Positions 21,113-31,886 of a stretch of 64,000 nt of DNA are shown piece after piece; positions within the stretch are counted from its first letter, which is position 1; every line of letters starts with the position of its first letter. Origin of the DNA: Buxus sempervirens (Eukaryota; Streptophyta; Magnoliopsida; Buxales; Buxaceae); contig OX387182.1 of assembly GCA_947561395.2 (NCBI GenBank), forward strand, positions 35,209,949 to 35,273,948. The letters run 5' to 3'. Under the pieces are notes generated by a model, which did not search any database, had not been told where the DNA came from, and saw only the letters and a program-made list of their open reading frames with translations. The translations under genes and the position numbers were made by a program.

Positions 21113-23475
21113 CTTGCTGCTGGCGCTCAAACCCCAAAACCCTTCATGATCGGCTGGTGCTCCCCCACATAAGTTCCTACATAGATAGCCCCTTAACACT
21201 TGCTTAGTGACTTGCCACTCCGCCAATTTCCTACATCAGCACCTACCAAAAATTATAACAAATTTACAACACAGTACTATTAAATTATTTAGTTCAATAT
21301 TTAATACCCTCTTACCTTAAATTATAATCTTCCTAATTAAAGCTTGTGAACTTCCAATTTTTCCCTTGCTCCTCGATGATCTAGAATTTCCATCGATAAA
21401 ATTAATTACACTTCCCAATAATTCTCCTCATAAATACTTATCAAAATCTGGGGGTTTTACATAGATTTTGGTTCAGTCATTGTTAGAATTGTGTTAGCAG
21501 TGATTAAATTCTGTTTCGTAAGAATGGGGCATTGGGCGCTAACCATTGCATACTGACATGAGGTAGCAATGGTTAGCATTGGTGTATTTCTGGAGAAAGC
21601 TTAGGGGCGCCAACCATTGCCTACTGACAAGAGGTCAGCGCCCATTCAATACCACCTGGTCAAGTGTGGCAGATTTTGTAGAAGCTGTATTTCAGGTTTT
21701 TAGCTTATAAATACTAGTCTAAGGGATCTAAATAAGTGCTAATGAGATTATATGGAGATTATTAGTTGCCTAATATGTAGAATAGAGGGATCAAAGGAGA
21801 TTAATGGTAGCTGGTTCAAATTTCTATAGAGGGCTTAGGGGCGCCAAGGAGGACTGACCTGGAGAGGTTGTCGCCCAACCAATTTGTGTACAGCCAAGTG
21901 CAGCTGAATTTGTGGAGTGTGTATTTCAAGTTTTTTATCCCCTAAATTCTATCCTAGGGTGTTTATCCAAGAGATAGGGATGTACTATAGTAGTTATTAG
22001 TTGGTGAGTTGGTGTAAATTGATGTACTATAGTAGTTATTAGTAGTTATAGTAGTTATTAGTAGTTATTAGGTAGTTAGATTAATGGAGCTGAAAATTGA
22101 AGTGATAGTCTTAGACAACCAGTTTTACTTCTTGGTTAGGGGTGGCTGATTACTTAGCAACCTAAATTCTGGTTTCCATCACCTAGTTATTATTTCACAA
22201 AACTTGACAAAGGAGTATTCATGATCTCAATGTTTTAAACATAAGAATTCTACAGCTACAAGTGTGTGAGCATGGAAGTATTAGAAATGAACATTAAGAA
22301 AGGAAGTTAGAAAATCTTTACATGTACTGATATAAGTATTGGTCAGAACCTTTGGCTGTTTGTTGTTTTATGTATCACCATGTTTTACTACTGAGATTTC
22401 AGATTTGTGACACTATTTTAACTGGGTTGTATTTAACTTTAATATGCTAGACAGACTTTACAAATGGCTTTCCTTGAGTATTTGCATACAATATTGTTTG
22501 ATATTCGCCTTCGGTTACGAATTTATATTTGAAACTTCCTGAAAGAGAGAGATGATCCCGAGTGACCCATGATAAATATTGTTTGTATTTGACAATTGTT
22601 GCACAAGAGGTTGGTTTTATTTGCAAGTTCATTTGTTGTTAAAGTAATGGTTTTGAGTTAAGTGTTGGTTTAGCTTGTCCCGGATCCTCGACTTAAGCTT
22701 AGTAATGTAATGAGTTGGCTTTATTGGCGTAATTGCATGCCCATGAGTGTTGCCATGACCAGTGTAGAGCAGCCCATATCCTTGTATACGCCGGGTTGTC
22801 AATGTCGAAACCCGGAATAGGCTGCCATTGAATGACGAATCTCTGAGTAGGCCGTCATTTCAGAATCTGAAATCATGAGTAGACAGATTGTGTACAAGGA
22901 GGCTTGGATGTCGCTCCAGCATGCGAATTACACAATTAAAGTGAACTACATGACATTGACCATGATATGAATTGTTTTTCTTATTTGCTGTTTGGACACT
23001 TGTACTACTTTATTACTGAGAACATGTTGATTTCTGATTTTATGATAATTCCTGTTGTTTACTCGTGATCGATTATTATTCGTGGCATGTTTTAGAACTG
23101 AAGTAAATTGTTTTCTGCATGCATGTACTACTTTCTGGGATATTCGTATCTCATCATGTTTTGTTTTCAAATACTCTTGGTGAGGATCCGACTATCGGGG
23201 TAGAGTCGGCAGACTTATATAGGGAGGAGTATTACTACCTTCCTTAGACTTTGTAGGTTTTATTGATGGATTTGAACTATTAAACTTGTAATAGAATAGT
23301 CTTGCGTTTGGTATTCAGATTTGATTAGAATTGATAACATTCATGATTGACTAGAATTCCCACGCTTAAATAAAAGTTCTATATTTTATGCACTCTGATG
23401 AATGTCCCATGTTAATAATTGAAGTTGATATATGAAATGTGGGCCCATACATAACCCTCCGTGAGGCGTGTTATA

Positions 23476-25173
23476 TCTTTAATGAACAACACAGATTTGG
23501 GCCCTCAACAAGCAGCACGTTGTGGAACGATTTGTTCTTGGGAGGAAGAGGAGAATTTTGCGAGGAACAGAGAAGTAGTAGGTTAGGTGTTGAGGAGAAA
23601 ATGAAGAAAGTATTACAAATTTGCCATTCGAAAAACGATTCATCGTTTTTAAAAACCAAAAATTTCAGTTTTTGAAAAACTGGATTTTCTATGAACCGTT
23701 TTTCTGAAAAACTATTTGAAATTTATCTTTACCAAACTTGTTTCTGCTTTTTTGTTTTTAAAAACAGAAAAACTGTTTTAAAAACGTTACCAAGCACCCT
23801 TTAAGATTTTAAACAAAACCAAACCAAATAAATTGGGTAAACCAAAACCAAACTGAGGAACTAAACATATAGCAGATTATGGTAAGAACAAGTACGTACT
23901 ATTATCTCACCAAGGTTGAGAATTGCAAATGCTTTCCTCAGTTCATGGGAGAGAGAGAATGGCAAACGAGTTGTAGCACCCATAACTGCCGGTAGGATTT
24001 GGAGACGATGCTATGGTTATCAAGATGAACATCAAAAGGGAATAAGAAACATCATCCTTGATTTGAAATTTGTATATGTGTCATGTAATATAATAAACAA
24101 ATAAATATACACATACATACATACATACACAAAATATATATATTTACATACATACACATGCATACGCACATATATATATTGTTATGGAATATGTTTCTCT
24201 CCTCAATCACTGGTAATTGATCTAGCCTCTCAATTTTCTTTTGTTCACTCAGAGGTTGGTAAATTACTAATTGAGGGTTTGTGGGGGGAAGAGGTAAATG
24301 GTTATTTACCTTTTTGAGATGGTATATCTAGAAGGCTAGAAGAAGTAGGTGAATTGGTATTAACTGTTTGGGATGGCACAACCTAACGAGTAGAAGAAAT
24401 AGATGGTAATTTACTGACTTTGGGGGTGTCCGACACTATAATTTTTGGGATTATCTAAAAGCTTGGGATAATATCCTTTAATCCAAAATAAACAGTTTAG
24501 ACATTCTCGGTTCATCCGGTTCAATGACAAATTAACTCAATTCATTCCACCGTGATTCTTTGTATGGTGGAAACATTTTGGTAATTGTTATGAAATATTT
24601 ATGTGTATATATAATATATACTCACACATAAAGTTTTTTTGGTTTAGTTTATTAGACACATGAATCCTAAACAAAACCTAATTAATTCGGTTTATAGTTT
24701 GTCAAATTAAAACCAAACCAGACTATAAATAAACCAGACCGAACCGATTTTTTAGTTTGGTTCAATTGGTTTTCGGTCTACACCAAACCAATTGGCACCC
24801 TAGTAGTGCTGGGAACACCTGGCGAGCACTAGTTTTCCTTACTCCACCAAAATGCGCTCGGATTCTCTGTGAAACGTCCAAATAGAACGCCGACTCACAG
24901 TTTGGTTTTCGGTTACATGTGCTCCTAAAATTCCCAAGCAATGACCCACAGGATTCTAGCTCTGGAGGAAACGCATTCCCCGTCGAGTGGGCCATTCAAC
25001 GGATACTTTTTGTCTTCTTTCTTCAATGGTTCAAAAAGGTTGATGAAAGACTATTTTTATTCATCTTTGCCTTCTGAACACCAAAATCTTTTGCGGGCAA
25101 TATTCCTCTTGCCTTTAAAAAATCCGAAAACAAGGAAAGCTGGTCCGAGGCTTTTGCTGATTGGGTGTTTTGG
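23476..25173. other. intergenic region upstream of the transporter gene
   Basis: An AT-rich MITE-like tail with AAAAACAG/CTGTTTTTAAAAAC runs ends near 23,803 at CGTTACCAAGCACCCTTTA, a terminus style common in plant hAT/Mutator MITEs. A second tail of ACCAAACC/GGTTTGGT words ends near 24,813 at GGCACCCTAG. A CATA/TATA microsatellite occupies about 24,103-24,180. The 24,950-25,173 stretch should hold the transporter's promoter or 5' UTR, but no convincing TATA box was chosen. No other gene is seen. Confidence 0.4.
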
Positions 25174-25318
25174 ATGGCTGATGATGGTAGAAACACACTG
25201 TTGAAGAAAGAGTACTATGAGAATTGCCCAGGTTGCAAGGTGGATCGTCTTAAAGAGCGGCAACGAGGAATACCCTTCAAGGAATTCTCTTATATCTGGC
25301 TTGTTTCGCTATGCAGCG
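25174..25318 (+). CDS. transporter exon 1
   Basis: It encodes the cytosolic N-terminus, starting MADDGRN and including [20 protein letters not shown] and [15 protein letters not shown], the CPGC motif and the start of helix 1. It ends in phase 1 at CAGCG|GTAATT. Intron 1 (25319-27481) shows only a (TA)n run at 25,606-25,641 and otherwise nothing recognised. Confidence 0.9.
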
Positions 25319-25601
25319 GTAATTAATGTGATATTAATTTTGCGAATGTTAACTTAGGTGTGTTGAGCTGATTATGTTTATGTTTGTATTGTGGATGATT
25401 ATGATCAAGAAACATCGGCATGTGGAATTTGGGAGATTTTCTGAATTGGGTTTAGTTTATTGTAACTTGGGACTTATGTACTGGACAACAATCTGGTTGA
25501 ACCGATTATTCATGGACTAACCATGATGGATTTTGTCTTGGTCGAACTGGTTGAGCTTATGTGCCCTGGGCCTTGGGTGTTGTTTGTGCATGCGCGCACG
25601 A

Positions 25602-25645
<44 letters not shown>

Positions 25646-28600
25646 AAGCAATTCTTAACATCAACAGTAAAATATTGTACTGCAAGAACATATTATAACC
25701 AACCCAGGTATGTGAGTTATTTGGATTAATCTCATAAATATAACAAAAGAGAAATTATATACTTCAAAAGCCCTGGTGAAATAAAATTCTACAATCCATC
25801 CTCATCTTTGAGAATGTGAACATTTTTGGGAGTTTTATAAATGGGTTGATTTAATATTATCATGCCATGAAAGATCACGAGTATTGTCTTGAATATTCTT
25901 CTTTCCTGTTTTTTTTGGTATTTATAGCAATACTTTATTAGATTTATGAAAGAAGAATCTATAAGTTTATACATGCATCAAACCGAGACAGACAGTTATG
26001 GTACAAAATGAAAATACAAAAATAATTGACAAGTATGAGGCATTCAATCTATAAGTTTAGGCAGAAATCTTTGATTCCTATCAGAAGATAATAACCCAAT
26101 CACTATACTCCATTGTCCAACAAAAGCTTGTATGATGGCATGTCTGAGAAGAAAGAGTAACTATAAATAACCCCTTTTGTCCAGCCTATTTGCTCTCATT
26201 AATTGGCACATAGGAGATAGAAGTATTTGGAGCATATATCGATTATCTAACTAGTTGAATAAGCCTCTAAGAGCAAGGATGAGGAATGACCATAGATGAA
26301 TAATCTTACACCTCTAGATCTCAAAAGCCCCGAAGTCTTGAGTTGCATTCTTCAACTGTGCCAGTAACGAATTTATCTTCACGAATTTATCTTCTCTCTA
26401 ACTGCATTTCTTCTCCAATTGGGCCTGAGAAAGCATGGAAAATGTCACTCATACAATCTTTGACTATCCCTTCAATGCCTGCCATTTGAAATTCAGCTTG
26501 ATAAATGCTATATTGGGAGTTCTAAATCAATTCAAATCTTTGTTGGGCTGGATCAGAAGGTAATCATATTGCAACATCTACTAACATCTTTTTATAAATC
26601 TCTCGAGTGTAAAAACTCTCTGATGTCTGGTAATTTATAGGTACACTGGATCCATTTCATTACCAAAAGCATCATAATTTTTTTGAGAAAGATCCTATTG
26701 TGGAAGTTGTAAAATATCCTCATATTCCTATTTCCCTGTAGTACCCAAAGAATGGCATGGAATAGGGACTTACATGTCTTTTTTTTTCACTCTTCCCATT
26801 CCAGGGATTCTACACTGATCTAAAAAGTGGCAAATGGTGGCCAAAATAACCCAGTTTACTCAATCCTCTTGAGGAAGGTTGTGAACTCCTGTTGATCATC
26901 GTCATTTTGACGACTTTTTGGGAAGTTTGACTGGTTTGAAGTCTTGTGATTTTAAGTCATTCAAAAATTTTCCATCATCATTTTATTAATCCTTAATTTA
27001 AGTTCGCTAGCATATTAGTTTCAAGCTTGTTCCCTTTATGTGTTTATCTAGGTTCTCATGCACTTCAATTTCTTTCACATGCCAAAGAACTAAAGTTTTC
27101 TCAAAACCCAGGTTCTGAGATATTTTTTAGTATAGGAACTTCATCACCATTTTATTCGCATAATTTCCCTTTCTATGATGCAAAAATTATAGAGTAATTA
27201 ACCGTATAAAGAGATTACAATTGACTAATATAAAACCTTAAATAGAGTATTCCTATTATACTTGCAAGGATGAGAAATTCTCATAATTTGTCATTGCAAG
27301 ACAAGCAACAGACTTTGGAGACTCTATCATATACTCATTTCTTTTTGGCTATAGATATTGATATCTCTTTTTTTACATAGTTAAGTTGCATTGAAAAGGG
27401 AATTAGTTGATTAGCTAATTATGTAATTTCTTCCATGCATTGTTCCCTAATATCTCTTATTTTCTGGTTTTCCTTTTACAGCTTTGCCAATACAATCTCT
27501 CTTTCCATTTATCTATTTCATGGTATGTCTGCTTTCCTTCAGAAATTTAATATCTTGTTTTGTTCCTAAGTTCTCAAAATGAACTGGAAAGAGAAATTTA
27601 TTATTCAGCAGTTTTTTGCTAGTGAGAGTTCATGTGCTGAGTTGAATAATCGAGGAATAGCATCTAATTGTTTCTTCATTTGGCTCCTATCGGAATTTGT
27701 AGATTTGATGCCAAATACTTGTTAAAGTGCAATTTTTGGACGTCATAATCAGGTGTTGTTATTGCAATCTGACAACACACCATGGCTTCATATGCACCCC
27801 AAACATCTTCAAGGATTAAACACATTCTTCTGATTTTTCCTGCTTTCTGAAAGATCCCATAGAATTTAGGGGGCGTTTGGTGGGCATTATACAATCTGGA
27901 TTCTAGTAGAATCCGATTCCATAATCTAAAAGCTGTGTTTGGTTAGGATTTTAAGATCGGATTCTACTATCTGATTGTATAATCAAGCCCATAATTAGTA
28001 TCTACTTTTTTGGTGATTATAAGGATTATGGACATTGGTGCTTAAATTTTCAAAATCTGTGATTCTAGAGATTATGTATAACATATTATATTCACATATT
28101 ATAATAAATAATAACATTTTAAGTATTATAATGTAATATATTATAATATTATACTATTATAATAAACATATTATTATAATATATATATATATTATAATAT
28201 TATGTTTATAATATTTTAATAAATTATTATATTAATATGATATATATTAATGTTAATATATTAAAATATAATAATATATTAGTATATTATACTTAAAATT
28301 GTAATATTAATATTTCATATTATATTAATTTATTAATATTAATATAATAATAATATATTGTATATTATTATTACATACTAATATTATAATATATAATATT
28401 GTAATAAATTTATTATAATATTATAATAAACATATTTTATAATCATAATATAATAATTATTTTAAAATATTATTATAATATATAATAATATTTAATATAA
28501 TAATAATAATAATAAATTAGTATATAATATTTAATATTTTAATATTAATAATTCATATTATATTGATTTATTAATATTAATATAATAATATTATAATATA

Positions 28601-31600
28601 TAATAATATATTATATATTAATAATATTATATTATAATATTAAATACTAATATTATAATTATATAATTAAACTAATATAATATTATATTTATTATTGTAA
28701 TATTAATATTTCATATTATATTGAATATTGATTTATTAATATTAATATAAAGTAATATTATATTATATAATATATTAATAATATAATATTATAATATTAA
28801 TCATATTTTAATTATATACTTATATTAATATAATATTAAATATTAATATTATAATCAATAATATTTTTAAAATTTTGTATTGTAATAACTTTATTATAAT
28901 AATATAATAAACATAAATTTATCTTTATTATAATAAACATGTTATTATCTCATATTATTATATTATATATAATAAACATAAATTATATTATTATAATATG
29001 ATTTGTATTATAATATATATTGTATTATAATATAATATTATATTATAGAGTATATTATTATTATAATTATTATATATATTGTATAATATTATAATAGTAT
29101 TATATAATGTTATAATAATATTATTATAATACACATAATATAATAATGTTCTTATATTACGTATAATATTATTATATATAAATTTATATATTATGTAAAA
29201 ATATACATATTATATAATAATATATACGATTTAAAATAAGACTTTTATTTTTCTATATACATTATATTTTTTTAAGCAATTTTTAATACAAAAACTTCAA
29301 ATTTAATCTCAATAATCAATGTCAACCAAACAAGATTCTAGATTCTAGTTTAAAATCTGAGTTCATAATCCTACTTATCCAAATAGGAATTTTAGATTCT
29401 AAAATCGAGGAAATATAATCTGGAATATAGAATCTAGGTTTATAATCCGAATCCAGATTCTATAATGCCCACCAAACGCCACCTTAGTCAAACATAAGCG
29501 TGGATTGTAATTTCTTTGTGAAAGAGCCCATAGAATTTTTCCAGCAACTCATATGATAACTTCTTTTCTATCTCTCTCTCTCTCTCTCTCTTTTTGGTTG
29601 TTTTTAAGGGAGATTTGAATGTTCATTCTGAATTTTGAATGAAAATACAGCAGTAAAATTTCCAGCAACTCATATGGTAAAATCTTTTCTATCTCTTTTT
29701 TTTTTTTGGGTCTGAAACTTCTGTATTGTCACAACTTGTTCAGATCTGATTTAGTTATCTTAAAGGGAAATAATTGTTCTGAAATTTGCCACTATTGTTC
29801 CAAAAAAGTTGATGGGCCTTACAAGTTTATTGTTGCAACCTGGTTATTTCTTTTAATTACTTTCTGATGATGTAAATTGTTTCACATTCAAGAAATTTTA
29901 TCCATTTATGCTTTGGTTTTTGTTGTTTTTTCCTTTTTTAATTTTTTTTTTCAGGTCAGGGACTTCCACATTGCAAAAAGAGAGGAAGATATTGGTTTCT
30001 ATGCTGGATTTATAGGTAATTTAGGCTACTATAATATTCCAGGTTTTGATATATTTACAGACTTAGAGTAAAAGTTTAGTTTTACTTTCTAAGAATAAAA
30101 TCATAATGCTATGGTTTCCTGAAGGTTCTTCATTTATGATTGGAAGAGCTTTGACCTCAATTTTCTGGGGAGTGGTAGCTGATAGATATGGTCGGAAACC
30201 TGTCATATTGATTGGGATTATTTCAGTGTTAGTATTACAATTGCCTTTTATTTTCAAGGATTGAGGTTTAATTAGCTTAAGTGTTGGCATTCCTTATCAT
30301 CAATATTTCTCATCATCATTGAAATTTACTTCTCTCAGAGTTCTTTTCAACACTCTCTTTGGCCTTAGTACAAGCTTCTGGATGGCTCTTTCTATGAGGT
30401 TTCTTCTTGGATGTTTCAGCAGTTTACTTGGCTCAACAAGGGTATGCTTTATTTTTCTATATATTTCAAAAAGGAATACCTAATCTCAGTTCCATGATTA
30501 ATTTTCAAGGTGTTATTAAGCATGGTTTACAGTTGGAAGATTTCTGAGTACCAAAAAATTGTTGTATCCTTTTCACCCTGTGAACATTATAACCTCATAC
30601 TTTGAGTTTATGTCAGGCATATGCTTCAGAAGTTTGCAGAGAAGAATATCGTGCATTGGGACAGTCAGTTGTAAGTAATTTTTTTTTATTGGCATGCATC
30701 TGTTTTTTTCTATTCTTAATAATTAAGTGTATTCTGTTTGCAATACCATTACAGGCCAGTACGTCCAGAGGAATAGGCTTGATTGTTGGTCCTGCTATTG
30801 GAGGATTCTTTGCACAGGTTTGAATTAACTTCCTCTCTTAACTTCATTTATCAATGATCTTCTTGTAGCTTATCTATGAACATGCAGAAATATTATGTTT
30901 CTACATATTATTTGGCCAACATTTACATGGAATAAGTAGTGACTGATTACTGGAAAGAACATTATAATTCTATGCCATTTTACCTAATTTCTTCTTGGAT
31001 GAAGTTATAGTCTTTATGATCTTTCCGTATCTTCCTTGAACTATAGATGTTGTTTTTGTAATTGCATAGGAGTTTGACTAAAATAGCAAAGGTTTTATTC
31101 TGTGGAGTTTTACATTAAGTGACTAATGTGTTGGGCGATGACAATAGCCAGAGTGATAGTGGGGGTGTTAGCGCAAGATCTATAACTTGGTATGGTCGTT
31201 TAAGATTTGGCATGCCTGTAAAGTGCTTAGAAAAATAGATGAAGAAATAGAAGCAATATAAGCTTCTAGAATGCTTGTCTATTTGCCCTAATGTTTGATG
31301 TTTATTTTTTCTCTTAATTTTATTGTTCATTAATTGGGTGATTGGGGTCATCCCATAATTCTTGTAATTAAAATGTGATTGACCTCGTATAGGCTTAGTC
31401 ACAATTGTAATTAAAACTTCGAAATAAAGTTTAACAGCTAAATTGTGTAAGTGTGTATGGTATTTAGCCCTTGTTTCATGTGTTGCTTTGAAAATACTGG
31501 TTTAGGGTTTTTGCATTTGTGTTGAAAATGGTCTTGGTAGACTTGATTATGGCTTAGTAAGATGTAGTCTTAACTTTTTAGGGCACACATCCTCTACAAT

Positions 31601-31847
31601 AAGGATTGTGCAAGCAGGCATACAACACGCATGTGATTGGTTCATTGTATTTATAAAAATAAATTTTAAACTTTTCTTAATATAAATTAATAAGTTTTTG
31701 ATTTTTCAAATTCAAGGGACCAATTGGAAGGTTGTTATACATATAGTGGTTGTAGATGATTTCAATCCTGATTTTTAAGGAGCAGGTAGATTTTGAATAG
31801 GGTTCTTATTGTAAGTGTTTTTTCGTTATATCTACACACACACACAC

Positions 31848-31886
<39 letters not shown>

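Larger units (their letters stand above)
18417..21461 (-). mobile_element. solo LTR, TGTAAAACCCCC...GGGGCGTTACA family, reverse
   Basis: It is flanked by a perfect 5-bp duplication TAGAT (18412-18416 and 21462-21466). On the minus strand it starts TGTAAAACCCCCAGATTTTG and ends GATCCGGGGCGTTACA, 3,045 bp in all. A TATA box TATAAATAG lies at 21104-21112, and donors CAG|GTAAG have their GT at 20894, 20695 and 20328. A short AGAGGTTGGT tandem repeat lies at about 19,410-19,500. It has no coding domain. It is the closest relative in the window of 272-2,745 and of the LTR it interrupts. Confidence 0.87.
17460..23475 (+). mobile_element. long LTR hosting a reverse LTR of its own family
   Basis: It starts TGTAAAACCCCAAATTTTTG. 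After removal of the nested element at 18,417-21,461 it continues to about 23,475, where GGCGTGTTATA resembles the family terminus. No flanking duplication was found, so the right boundary is approximate. It has a TATA box TATAAATAG (17802-17810) and two consensus donors, TTAG|GTAAGA (GT at 18021) and ACAG|GTAAGT (GT at 18198). Its 22,540-22,940 part is the reverse complement-like counterpart of 18,990-19,420. It has no coding domain. Confidence 0.7.
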
